Of a stretch of 55,329 nucleotides of DNA, positions 25,451 to 33,526 are shown piece by piece. The stretch spans positions 1 through 55,329 of the forward strand of contig JAAYVF010000018.1 of assembly GCA_012517325.1 (NCBI GenBank), read 5' to 3'. A program made the position numbers and the translations under genes. Origin of the DNA: Myxococcales bacterium. Lineage in GTDB: Bacteria; Lernaellota; Lernaellaia; Lernaellales; Lernaellaceae. How positions within the stretch are numbered: position 1 is the first letter of the stretch; every line of letters starts with the position of its first letter. Below the pieces are notes generated by a model. It did not search any database. It was not told where the DNA came from and was given only the letters and a program-made list of their open reading frames with translations.

Positions 25451-26191
25451 TTACATCTCGAACCGCATGAACGTCACGTAAAGAGAGCGTTCCTTGTCGA
25501 TAACCTCGGAATAAGCGACGCCGCCGGAGTACCCAAAGTGCTCCGCCATTTCTTTCAGGAAAGCCTCCCATTCGCTGTGGAGGTTTTTTCGTCCGTACCC
25601 TGTTGCGAACGTCAGCACCACAGGGGTCTCAATCCTTGATGCGACCAATTCCATTACGTGGAAGTACCTGTGAAGACGGATGCGAGTCGCTTCATCGCCG
25701 GGTCGTTCCGTGTTTTTCGCGTCACACACAAGAAAATGGTGGCCCGATTTCGTGCTGAGTGAGTCGAACACATCCGGGTTCACTTGCTTTGTAACCTCGA
25801 AAGGCCCTCGCGGATTCGGAAATCCTTTCTCCTTTGCCCAATGACAGAGACCTTGACGAATTTGCTCGTGCCGCGCGTTCGCAGCGATTTCAAACAATCC
25901 TTTACGAAACTTTGCCATTCTTTCAGTTTTCTCAAATCTGAAAAGCACATCGTCAACGGTATCCTTGGAATGGTCTTCGATGAAGCGTTCATAAATATCC
26001 GCCAATAATGAATCATCAAGGTCTCGGTTTTGAAAACGTTCGGCATATTCACGAATGGCATCCTTCGGTACGAACCATTGGTTCCCATACCGAACCGCCC
26101 GGAGCTTCTTATTCCGAATCTGGATTCGGAGCGTAACCGGGGAGACTCCGAGGTGCCCCGCTGCTTCTCCAAGAGTCAGAAAGTCTTTCAT
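25451..26191 (-). CDS. HTH-fused PD-(D/E)XK-like protein
   Basis: 246 aa from the ATG at 26191, which has a perfect AAGGAGGA 7 bases upstream. Residues 1-50 are an HTH_17 domain (FLTLGEAAGHLGVSPVTLRIQIRNKKLRAVRYGNQWFVPKDAI). Residues about 55-110 are a helical linker. Residues 120-240 have a nuclease-like order: NPDVFD (D140), then a strand FLVCDAKN (D157-x-K159), a helix and the strand PVVLTFATG. A DNA-binding domain joined to a restriction-like domain suggests sequence-specific cleavage or regulation, but activity is inferred. Repeats upstream (26220-26244) may be its own operator. It is the first gene of the minus-strand module. Confidence 0.75.
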   Translation of the reverse strand: MKDFLTLGEAAGHLGVSPVTLRIQIRNKKLRAVRYGNQWFVPKDAIREYAERFQNRDLDDSLLADIYERFIEDHSKDTVDDVLFRFEKTERMAKFRKGLFEIAANARHEQIRQGLCHWAKEKGFPNPRGPFEVTKQVNPDVFDSLSTKSGHHFLVCDAKNTERPGDEATRIRLHRYFHVMELVASRIETPVVLTFATGYGRKNLHSEWEAFLKEMAEHFGYSGGVAYSEVIDKERSLYVTFMRFEM

Positions 26192-26219
26192 CGTTTCCTC
26201 CTTACGACTTATAAACATT

Positions 26220-26244
26220 TTCGTTTATGTAATTACCATCGTTT
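26220..26244. promoter_or_regulatory. Candidate operator repeats upstream of the HTH-nuclease gene
   Basis: TCGTTTA occurs twice in direct orientation, at 26220-26226 and 26238-26244 (18-bp period), in an AT-rich stretch. On the minus strand TTGACC (26257-26252) precedes it as a possible -35. Such repeats just upstream of an HTH gene suggest autoregulation. Confidence 0.35.
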
Positions 26245-26280
26245 ACGGAGGTGGTCAAGGACTTTCTTTCGGAGCCTATC

Positions 26281-26298
26281 GTGTGCATTTGTGTGCAC
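26281..26298 (+). repeat. Right arm-type repeat pair (putative integrase arm site)
   Basis: GTGTGCATTTGTGTGCAC differs by one base from the left copy at 17928-17945. An additional inverted unit, TGCACAC, lies at 26333-26339. The pair is 107 bp inside attR; the left pair is 96 bp inside attL. Confidence 0.6.
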
Positions 26299-26405
26299 AA
26301 AGTACGGAAACGCAACCAAAAATGAGCATAATTGCACACATTATAATTTGCAATTTCTACAGCAATAACAATTCGTTATACAGCTATTTCTTTCTTTTGA
26401 TCGTA

Positions 26406-26446
26406 CTCATAACCCGAAGGTCGCTAGTTCAAATCTAGCCCCCGCT
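26406..26446 (+). pseudogene. attR: displaced 3' half of a tRNA-fMet gene
   Basis: The first 17 bases equal the attL core. They are followed by an intact but different T arm (GCTAG-TTCAAAT-CTAGC) and the acceptor strand CCCCGCT, without encoded CCA (AAAA follows). The T stem differs from the intact tRNA at three positions per strand, all compensated. It is therefore a real tRNA 3' half from another allele, not a decayed duplicate. It marks the right boundary of the island. Confidence 0.85.
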
Positions 26447-26452
26447 AAAACG

Positions 26453-26490
26453 AAAACCCTCGATAATCTTGAAAGATATCGAGGGTTTTT
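26453..26490 (+). terminator. Rho-independent terminator beyond attR
   Basis: AAAACCCTCGATA (26453-26465) pairs perfectly with TATCGAGGGTTTT (26477-26489), with a T run in the descending arm. Its place after the tRNA 3' half suggests it is the terminator of the pre-insertion tRNA gene. The 140 bases from here to the next gene show nothing else certain. Confidence 0.85.
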
Positions 26491-26632
26491 CGCTTTTATC
26501 CCAAGTTCATACCCAGGGCGCGGAGCGAATTAACACAAACTGAGGGTTGTCGGTTCAAAATGAGTTCCGGCGACTTTCTAAATGGCCGCATATCGTTTGG
26601 GGGTTATTAAAAGCAACACCGCAGGCGAGATA

Positions 26633-28114
26633 TTACTTTTTCGCCGGCGGATAGCCGTTGACCTCTTCGAATTTCATGCTGCGAATCGCGTGAGCCAGTT
26701 CATCCGCCGAAACCGGGATCGGTTCGTCGATAAGTTCGGGCACATTGTACATAAAGGGATCCTCGCCTTGCACCGATGGATCCCTGGCGGGGATGAGAAC
26801 GGGTTTGTGCACCTGTCCTTCGGGATCGACATAGGTCAGGTAGGTCCGAATATAGATTCCCGTCTCCCGGCTGCTGCTGAAAACAAGCCACCTGCCGTTG
26901 CTTGACCAGGAGTTCCACCCCCGCGATTCCCCGGTTTGCAGTTCCGGGCATTGACGCGGTTCGAACCGTCCGGTCTCCCGCGCCTTTTGCAGATCGACCA
27001 GATAGATGTAATCCATCATGCGGATCGTGAGCCAACGCCCGTCCGGGCTGGTGCGCGGGAATAAAATGCTGTTTCCCGTCTCGCGGGACGAAATGATCAC
27101 CTCGGGCTCCGACCATTCATCCTTGTCGATGTCGAAGCGAACGCGGACCAGATCGAATGGGACAATCTGCCGCAGGACCTCACTCGGCACGTCCTTCGTC
27201 GGCGTCGCCCCCCAAGGTTTGGGTGCGGCCGAGGCGAAGAGTTCACGCCCGTCCGTCGAGAAGGTCGCACCGTCCTGCAGCCAATCCTCGCGCGCGAGGC
27301 CCGGGATCGGGCGCACGGTCCGCGTCGAGCGCCGGTAGTAGAACAGATCGGATTCCTCCGCCCGAGAGCCACGTGGTGTAAGGCGTGGTTGTTGGAAGAC
27401 AATGACATCGCCGCCGGGATGCCAGGTGGTGTAGCCGAACTTCAGCGGAATTTTTTCGATCTTTCCATCGATTACGAGAATCGTACCCGTATCGAAAATA
27501 AAATGTCGAAAGCCCAACGACATATACCGCGTTTTATTTCCGACGAACGAATGGCAATTGATACACGAGGTCCCAATGCGCTGGTTGTCCAGGACAATCT
27601 TGTCGTCAAAACCGCCGAGCGTTCGCTGACGGATTTGGATGCTGGTCTGCCGCCAGTCCTGCCCCGGAATTTTTCGGCGATAGACGAGGTAATCGTCCAC
27701 GCGCTCGCGCGCCACGCGCACTTCAAACTCCTTGAAGCGCCGCCATCCGCCAAGGCGATCCTGTATCGTGACCTCGAATTTCAATACGCCACCTTGATTA
27801 CTTTCCAGCAGTCGATGCCATTCCGCTTCCGGGATCGGAACCGCGGGATCCGATCGGGAGATCGTGATCTCGGTTCCTTGGTCGCCGTGAATCCGCGTTT
27901 GAAAAGCGACACCCGGTTCCTCGATCCGAAAGCGGATCGGCGCGATATTCGGTGGAATCACCGTGGCGGCATAGTCGGGGAAAATCCGCGGTTCGGTCCC
28001 GGCCAAAGGGGCACTCGCCGGCGGTGTTGCCACGCTTTTACACCCGGCGAAAACGGCTAATAAGGCAACAATCACCGTCAACCGCAAGCCGGTGTGCTTC
28101 GTTCGATAATTCAC
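26633..28114 (-). CDS. PD40/TolB-like lipoprotein with a single c-type haem motif
   Basis: 493 aa, GTG start. Residues 1-26 are a lipoprotein signal (LLAVFAGC, lipidated Cys). A region of about 150 residues precedes CINCH (C185), a canonical CxxCH haem-attachment motif. Residues about 200-470 contain beta-propeller strands of the PD40 type (FSTDGRELFASA, TSPDGRWLTIRM, WSSNGRWLVFSSSRE). The GTGA overlap at 28111-28114 couples it to the membrane protein upstream. Similar pairings of a haem-motif TolB-like lipoprotein with a DUF6057-like protein are, as I recall, seen in Bacteroidota. Whether haem is attached is unknown; no maturation genes are nearby. Confidence 0.82.
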   Translation of the reverse strand: MNYRTKHTGLRLTVIVALLAVFAGCKSVATPPASAPLAGTEPRIFPDYAATVIPPNIAPIRFRIEEPGVAFQTRIHGDQGTEITISRSDPAVPIPEAEWHRLLESNQGGVLKFEVTIQDRLGGWRRFKEFEVRVARERVDDYLVYRRKIPGQDWRQTSIQIRQRTLGGFDDKIVLDNQRIGTSCINCHSFVGNKTRYMSLGFRHFIFDTGTILVIDGKIEKIPLKFGYTTWHPGGDVIVFQQPRLTPRGSRAEESDLFYYRRSTRTVRPIPGLAREDWLQDGATFSTDGRELFASAAPKPWGATPTKDVPSEVLRQIVPFDLVRVRFDIDKDEWSEPEVIISSRETGNSILFPRTSPDGRWLTIRMMDYIYLVDLQKARETGRFEPRQCPELQTGESRGWNSWSSNGRWLVFSSSRETGIYIRTYLTYVDPEGQVHKPVLIPARDPSVQGEDPFMYNVPELIDEPIPVSADELAHAIRSMKFEEVNGYPPAKK

Positions 28115-30186
28115 GGTGCCACTCCCGCGGGTGATCTCGCCTGATCATAATAGTACCAATAGGTCGTTTGGAATGCGCCACCGTCGCTTCTCTCCCCGTT
28201 CGCGCGGCGTTCCCGCCAGGATCGATACGCCGCCAGCCGATCGACGACGGCCGGATCGACAGCGAACCGGTCCGCGAGCGGCTCTTCCGCGGCGCCGTTT
28301 TGCCGGAGCGCGAGCGCCTCCTGATAGTGTACCGGTAAGGTTCGACCCGGCGTCTCCGGTTGCTTGGCCAACATCGCGGTAAAAGCATCAAGCTGCCGCT
28401 CAAGCAGGTAAAACGCCCCAAGATATTCGGCGGCCATCCGGTTGTTCGGACAGCCGGCAAGGATGCGGTTGAGAGTTTCGGCGTCGTCGATATACAGGTC
28501 AAAAATGTCTTGGACCGCGTACATCGAGGAGGTTTCATCGGTTGCGCACCTTCGCTCGCGGAGCCAGCGGATTTCCGGATCGGCGGCCAGTTGCTCGTCG
28601 GTGTTCATCATGGTTAGTTTCTTGGCCGCCCATTGGGAGTCGAGGAAACTCTGTGAAAGTTCGCCCAGGAGGATTCGGGCCGAACCTTTGTCTCCCGTAG
28701 CCAACGACAGAAGCGCCAGCTTTCGAAAAATCAATGGCCGGAAACCCATCCAATCGGTTAAAATTATTAGCTCCAATTTCGCCACACTCAGTAGCCCAAG
28801 GTCGATGTGCAACTGCGCTCGCCGCCATAGACTTGGCGCCTTGAAATTTACTTGCTCGCTGAACGGAACCTGTGGCTCCCGGCCAAGCAAGAGAACATCA
28901 GCACCGGTTTGATGGAATTCGAACATACGATTGGCAAGCGCGCCGGTATGGAAAAGCGCCCGGTTCACGGAATTTAGTATAAGGGGGTTGTTGGAATAAC
29001 CATGCGCCCGCTCGATCAACTCGGCCCATCGTCCATGATACGCTAGATAATCGGATTCCAAGAAATCTTTTTTGAAGAAATCAGGGGCACCCACCAACCC
29101 AATGATGGTCACCGCAATTGCCAGGGATTGAAAAATGCGGTTGCGTAAAAGTCGCCTTGCACCCGCAACTTGATGCCATGATTTGGCCCGATCAGTCCCG
29201 ATGAGACCGCGGAGCGTTTTTGCGAGCAAGGGCAATGCGACAATGAGGTAAAAAAACATCGCCGTGACAATCTCGATCAGGGTGGACAGTCCACCGATCT
29301 CATCCTGCGAGGAGGTTGATACCGGGACGAACAAGTGAACCAGGATTCCGGGAGAGAACGGAAGGATTAGGGTGTACGCCTCCCAAGGTCCATAACCGTA
29401 GACGAGCACGCCGATCCCAAAGGGGATTAATGCCAACGAGGCTAGATGGACGACCGCCCGCCATCGTTGTTGACGCCCACGAACGCGTCTTTCATATAAG
29501 GCGCAACACAAAGCATAAACAATGAAAGCACCGCCAGCCAATTGGTAAATCGCTACCGTGCCAGCCAACTGCCACAAGACGTTCAATCGGAACGACCATC
29601 GGCATACGATAACCGCCAAGCCCATCGATATCAGGAAAGCCAGATAAGCCGACAATTCGAATCGGTACCGAGCGAAGGTGACGAACAGCGCCAGGGGACC
29701 GGTAAACCGCAGGAACCGCAGCGATGAGTCGCCGATGAGCCGGATAAAAGCATCCGTCACGAAAAACAAGGCCCAACCCAGACCGACAATGATCGCCGCT
29801 CCCAGCCATGAAAAACTGAACAACTGGGCAAGGAATGCCGCGATGTACTCCACCGTGCCGCCAGGACGGGAAATGCCGGCGAGAAATGGATCTAATCCGG
29901 TTTTAAATATCGGAAAGTTCGGAATAGTTCCGGCCCCGTGGAAAATCAGACAAGGTTCGATGACCAACCAGGTATATAAAAAGAGGATTGCGAAAATGAC
30001 CGCAGACAGGATTTTCGATCGGCTCGTACCCAAACGAAACATCCACCCGTCCAAGCGAGTTGAAACGCGAAGCCGAAAACTATCCAGTTGTCGCAGCAGA
30101 TCACCCTCCTGGTTCACCTCCCCGACCCAATTTCCAGAGCACCAAAATGTCATGACCAGAATAAAAAACCGAATTCGCACTGTCAA
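28111..30186 (-). CDS. DUF6057-like multi-pass membrane protein with TPR-like tail
   Basis: 691 aa if it begins at the TTG at 30186, which overlaps the LivF stop (TTGA); the ATG at 30153 (680 aa) is an alternative. Residues about 60-390 contain about ten membrane helices, with GGTVEYIAAFLAQLFSFSWLGAA near 110 resembling the DUF6057 family. Residues about 390-690 are helical, with alpha-hairpin repeats, probably periplasmic. It is coupled downstream to the haem-motif lipoprotein, so the two probably act together at the envelope. The function is unknown. Whether it shares the Liv operon by function or only by position cannot be told. Confidence 0.75.
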   Translation of the reverse strand: MTVRIRFFILVMTFWCSGNWVGEVNQEGDLLRQLDSFRLRVSTRLDGWMFRLGTSRSKILSAVIFAILFLYTWLVIEPCLIFHGAGTIPNFPIFKTGLDPFLAGISRPGGTVEYIAAFLAQLFSFSWLGAAIIVGLGWALFFVTDAFIRLIGDSSLRFLRFTGPLALFVTFARYRFELSAYLAFLISMGLAVIVCRWSFRLNVLWQLAGTVAIYQLAGGAFIVYALCCALYERRVRGRQQRWRAVVHLASLALIPFGIGVLVYGYGPWEAYTLILPFSPGILVHLFVPVSTSSQDEIGGLSTLIEIVTAMFFYLIVALPLLAKTLRGLIGTDRAKSWHQVAGARRLLRNRIFQSLAIAVTIIGLVGAPDFFKKDFLESDYLAYHGRWAELIERAHGYSNNPLILNSVNRALFHTGALANRMFEFHQTGADVLLLGREPQVPFSEQVNFKAPSLWRRAQLHIDLGLLSVAKLELIILTDWMGFRPLIFRKLALLSLATGDKGSARILLGELSQSFLDSQWAAKKLTMMNTDEQLAADPEIRWLRERRCATDETSSMYAVQDIFDLYIDDAETLNRILAGCPNNRMAAEYLGAFYLLERQLDAFTAMLAKQPETPGRTLPVHYQEALALRQNGAAEEPLADRFAVDPAVVDRLAAYRSWRERRANGERSDGGAFQTTYWYYYDQARSPAGVAP

Positions 30187-30947
30187 ATTGTAGGCTGATC
30201 GGACACCGTGGAATCCGGACCGAGAAAAGCTTCCTGGAACTCGGGGCGAGAGGCGAGCGTACGGGCTTCGCCGCTCATCCAGACACGGCCCTCGTGTAGC
30301 ACGTAAGCGTCGTCGCTGATCGCCAGCGCGATGTGAACGTTCTGTTCCACCAGCAGCATGGTCAGGCCGGCTTCCTTCAGGCGGCGGACGGCGCGGAACA
30401 GATCCAACGACAGCGCCGGGGAAAGGCCGAGGGTCAGTTCATCGAAGATCAATACGGCGGGCCGCGCCATGAGGCCGCGCGCGACTGCGAGCATCTGTTG
30501 TTCACCGCCGGACAGCGCCCCGGCCGCCTGTCGCTGCCGTTCCTTTAAGCGAGGAAAAAGCTCGTAGACGCGGGTGAGTGTGTCGGCATCACGGCCGCGG
30601 CCGCGCGCGGCAAACGCGCCCATTTCCAGATTCTCAGCCACCGTCATTTTGGCGAAAAGTCGCCGCCCCTCCGGAACCAGCGCGATCCCCAAGCGGGCGC
30701 GCGCGTGCGCCGGCAGGCGTCCAATGTCTTTTCCCTGGTAGAGTACTTGCCCGTTCGAGTGGCGGATCAGCCCGGCGATCGCGTGCAGCAAGGTTGTCTT
30801 CCCGGCGCCGTTGGCGCCGCAGAGCGCGGTCAGCCGGCCGGACAACAGGCGCAGGCTCACCTCGCGCACGATGAGGGTTTCGCCGTAACCGGCGGTGAGA
30901 TCCTTCACCTCCAGAATCGCGCCGGTATTTGCCGCGCCGTTCGTCAC
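30183..30947 (-). CDS. livF: Branched-chain amino acid ABC transporter ATP-binding protein LivF
   Basis: 254 aa, GTG start overlapping the livG stop (GTGA). Walker A GANGAGKTT, signature LSGGEQQMLAVARGL and Walker B AVLIFDELTLGLSP are intact. LVPEGRRLFAKMTVAENLEMGAF is the LivF hallmark. It is one of two ATPases energising uptake of branched-chain or other amino acids through LivHM. Confidence 0.95.
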   Translation of the reverse strand: MTNGAANTGAILEVKDLTAGYGETLIVREVSLRLLSGRLTALCGANGAGKTTLLHAIAGLIRHSNGQVLYQGKDIGRLPAHARARLGIALVPEGRRLFAKMTVAENLEMGAFAARGRGRDADTLTRVYELFPRLKERQRQAAGALSGGEQQMLAVARGLMARPAVLIFDELTLGLSPALSLDLFRAVRRLKEAGLTMLLVEQNVHIALAISDDAYVLHEGRVWMSGEARTLASRPEFQEAFLGPDSTVSDQPTI

Positions 30948-31684
30948 GCCAACAACTCCTGTAAGGCGCGTGGATCGCCGAGGTATGCCTCGATCACGCG
31001 CGGATTCGCGGTGACTTCCGTCGGCGCCCCAGCCGCGATAATCGCGCCGGCCTCGAGGACGACGATGGTATCCGAAACGCTGGTCACCGCTTGCATGACG
31101 TGTTCGATCATCAGCACCGTGAGCCCCTGGGCGCGAACGCGCCGGATGATCGCCAGCATTTGCGCCACCTCGACTGGGTTCAAACCGGCCAGGGTTTCGT
31201 CGAGCAATAACAAATGCGGCCGCGCGGCCAGCGCCCGCGCCATCTCCAACCGCTTTTTTTCGGCGAGGTTCAGCGTCCCGGCCAATTGACCGCCGCGCGC
31301 CCGCAGTTCCACCAATTCAAGAATTTCATCGGCGGCGGCCGCCGCTGCCCGCCCGCGCAGCCGTTCGCGTCCGAAACAAGCGCCCACCATCGCATTTTGC
31401 CGCACGGTGAGGTCCATCAGCGGGCGAACGACCTGGTGGGTGCGCGCCAGGCCGCGCCGGGCGATCCGGTACGGCGGCAGGCCAGTGATATCGCGGTCGG
31501 CGAAAAGCACGCGGCCGGAGTCGGGACGCAAGACCCCATTGATGAGGTTGAAGAGCGTCGTCTTGCCGGCGCCGTTCGGTCCGATGATGCCAATGATCGC
31601 GCCCCGCGGCACTTCGAGCGACACGTCTTGAATGGCGCGCACACCGCCGAACGACTTGCCCAACTTTTCCAGGCGAAGGATCAT
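30944..31684 (-). CDS. livG: Branched-chain amino acid ABC transporter ATP-binding protein LivG
   Basis: 246 aa. Walker A GPNGAGKTTLFNLINGVLRPDSG, the LivG-type IARRGLARTHQVVRPLMDLTV and Walker B LLLLDETLAGLNP are present. The usual LSGG signature reads LNLAEKKRLEMARAL, a degenerate form common in LivG. The start overlaps the livM stop by ATGA. It ends shortly after the helical domain, a normal length for the family. Confidence 0.95.
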   Translation of the reverse strand: MILRLEKLGKSFGGVRAIQDVSLEVPRGAIIGIIGPNGAGKTTLFNLINGVLRPDSGRVLFADRDITGLPPYRIARRGLARTHQVVRPLMDLTVRQNAMVGACFGRERLRGRAAAAAADEILELVELRARGGQLAGTLNLAEKKRLEMARALAARPHLLLLDETLAGLNPVEVAQMLAIIRRVRAQGLTVLMIEHVMQAVTSVSDTIVVLEAGAIIAAGAPTEVTANPRVIEAYLGDPRALQELLA

Positions 31685-32649
31685 TCCAGATACCTCCGCA
31701 GCCGCGTGAAACGATGGCGCAACGCCCCGACGATGCCCTGGGGAATAAACAACACGATCAACAGCAGCGCGCCGCCCGCGAAGACCAGGTGCATGTTCTT
31801 GAACAGATCGCTCGTCAGCAACAGTCCGCGCAAGCGTTCGTAACCCAGCGCCCCGACAAGCGGCCCCAGCACGGTGCCCTGCCCGCCGAGCATGATCATG
31901 ACCAGCGATTCGATCGACATGTGCAGGCGAAAGGCGTCGCCCGGTTCGATATTGCCGTTTTTAAAAAAGTAAAGCGCGCCGACCACTCCCGGGAAAAACG
32001 CCGACACGGCATAGGCCAGCGTCTTGAACAGCGGCGCATCCACGCCCATCGTCTGCGCCGCGTCCTCGTCCTCGCGGATCGCCAGCAAGCCCAGGCCGAA
32101 GCGCGAGCGCTTGATCGCCAGCGAAACGATCACCACCGCGAGCGCGACGGCCAGCATCAAGCCGTAGACGAACCACAACGCCTGCGCGGGGCCGCCATAC
32201 TTCTGGTATACGACAAAATTCAGCGACAGGCCGGTTGCGCCGCCGAACGGACCGAAGTTGTTGACGAAGGCGCGGGCCGCCTCGTTGACGCCGATCGTCG
32301 CCAGCGCGAAATAGGCGCCGCGCAGCCGAAGCACGGCCATGCCGAGCAAGACCGCCAACGCCGACGCGACGAACCCGCCGGCCAGGGCCGCGGCGAACAG
32401 TGACCAGGCATGCGCCGTGAGAAAATACATTGCGGTATAACCGCCGAGGCCGAAAAAGACGATGTGGCCGAAATTGACGTAGCCGGTGAAGCCGAGAAAG
32501 ATATTCAAGCTCGAAACGAGCACGATGTAGAGCAGCACGATAAAGGCCGTCTCGCGCAGGCTGTCGTCGTGCGCGAAAAAAACCGCCGCGCCCGCCGCGA
32601 GCAACAGCAACGGATACAGCCAGACGGGTGGTTGTTCGCGCCGGCTCAT
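31681..32649 (-). CDS. livM: Branched-chain amino acid ABC transporter permease LivM
   Basis: 322 aa, about ten membrane helices. GYVNFGHIVFFGLGGYTAMYF, ISLAIKRSRFGLGLLAIREDEDAAQTMGVD (cytoplasmic coupling loop) and MIMLGGQGTVLGPLVGAL are LivM signatures. It is separated by one base from livH upstream and pairs with LivH to form the channel. Confidence 0.94.
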   Translation of the reverse strand: MSRREQPPVWLYPLLLLAAGAAVFFAHDDSLRETAFIVLLYIVLVSSLNIFLGFTGYVNFGHIVFFGLGGYTAMYFLTAHAWSLFAAALAGGFVASALAVLLGMAVLRLRGAYFALATIGVNEAARAFVNNFGPFGGATGLSLNFVVYQKYGGPAQALWFVYGLMLAVALAVVIVSLAIKRSRFGLGLLAIREDEDAAQTMGVDAPLFKTLAYAVSAFFPGVVGALYFFKNGNIEPGDAFRLHMSIESLVMIMLGGQGTVLGPLVGALGYERLRGLLLTSDLFKNMHLVFAGGALLLIVLFIPQGIVGALRHRFTRLRRYLE

Positions 32650-32650
32650 T

Positions 32651-33508
32651 TCATTTCGCTCCGAACAGCCCGGTCGGCCGCACCACGAGGATCAGGATGA
32701 AGATCCCGAACTCCAACACGGGCGTCCAACTCACGGGAAGAAAAAGCGGGATGAGCCCTTCCGCCGCGCCGAGCAGCAGGCCGCCGAACAGCGCGCCGAG
32801 CGGGTTGCCGAGGCCTCCCAAAACGCAGATGACGAACGATTTCGGCTCGAACCCGGCACCGCTGTAGATCGTGAACGGAAAAACCGTGGCGATCAGCAGC
32901 CCGGCGACGCAGGCCAACATCGCCCCGATGCTGAACGACAGCGCCAGCACGCGCGTCGTGGGAATGCCCATCAATTCCGCCGCCTGGCGATTGTCGGCCG
33001 CCGCGCGGATCGTTTTACCCGTCGCGGTACGGTTCAAAAAGAAATGGAGCGCGGCGGCGATCAGAACCGCGACCAACGCGGCGGCGAGTCGCGAGCCCTG
33101 GATCACGACCGCTCCGAGCACCACCGCGGGAAAGGAAAAATCGATGTTACGCGGCGTGCCGGAAAGCAACGTCGTGCCCAGGCCGAACAGGATCATGTTC
33201 ACGGCGAAAGTGGAAAGCAGGCTCGCCAAATGCGGCGCGGTGAGTACCCGGTGAACGGCGCCCCAGTACATCGCCAGGCCGACCAAACCGCCGCCGATCG
33301 CCGCGATCGGTACCGCCAGGTAGGGGTTCAACCCGCTCGCGGCGAAAAACCAATAGGCGATGAACATGCCGAGCGTCATCAGCGCCCCGTGGCCGAGGTT
33401 GATGACGTTCATGACGCCCCAAATGAGATTCAGCCCCATGGCCGCCGCGCCCAGCACGCAGCCCATCAAAAGGCCGTCCACCAGGGACGAAAGCAGTTGT
33501 GTACTCAC
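32651..33508 (-). CDS. livH: Branched-chain amino acid ABC transporter permease LivH
   Basis: 285 aa, GTG start, about eight membrane helices. NLIWGVMNVINLGHGALMTLGMF, KTIRAAADNRQAAELMGIPTTRV (coupling loop) and VICVLGGLGNPLGALFGGLLLG are typical of LivH. It follows the substrate-binding protein by 18 bp in the same operon. Confidence 0.94.
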   Translation of the reverse strand: MSTQLLSSLVDGLLMGCVLGAAAMGLNLIWGVMNVINLGHGALMTLGMFIAYWFFAASGLNPYLAVPIAAIGGGLVGLAMYWGAVHRVLTAPHLASLLSTFAVNMILFGLGTTLLSGTPRNIDFSFPAVVLGAVVIQGSRLAAALVAVLIAAALHFFLNRTATGKTIRAAADNRQAAELMGIPTTRVLALSFSIGAMLACVAGLLIATVFPFTIYSGAGFEPKSFVICVLGGLGNPLGALFGGLLLGAAEGLIPLFLPVSWTPVLEFGIFILILVVRPTGLFGAK

Positions 33509-33526
33509 CCGCCGATCCGTTCGCGC

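Noticed and set aside
25127-25639. Plus-strand frame of 170 codons in the island
   Set aside because: Half lies antisense to the HTH-nuclease gene, there is no good ribosome site and the composition is not protein-like.
26530-26575. Second tRNA-like remnant (GTCGG-TTCAAAA...CCGGCGAC) just outside attR
   Set aside because: The T arm resembles a tRNA, but the loop is too long and the rest does not fold; it could be relic DNA of an older insertion, but I cannot support it.
30183-30186. TTG overlap as sure start of the DUF6057-like protein
   Set aside because: An ATG 33 bases downstream (30153) is equally possible, so the start is left open rather than claimed.
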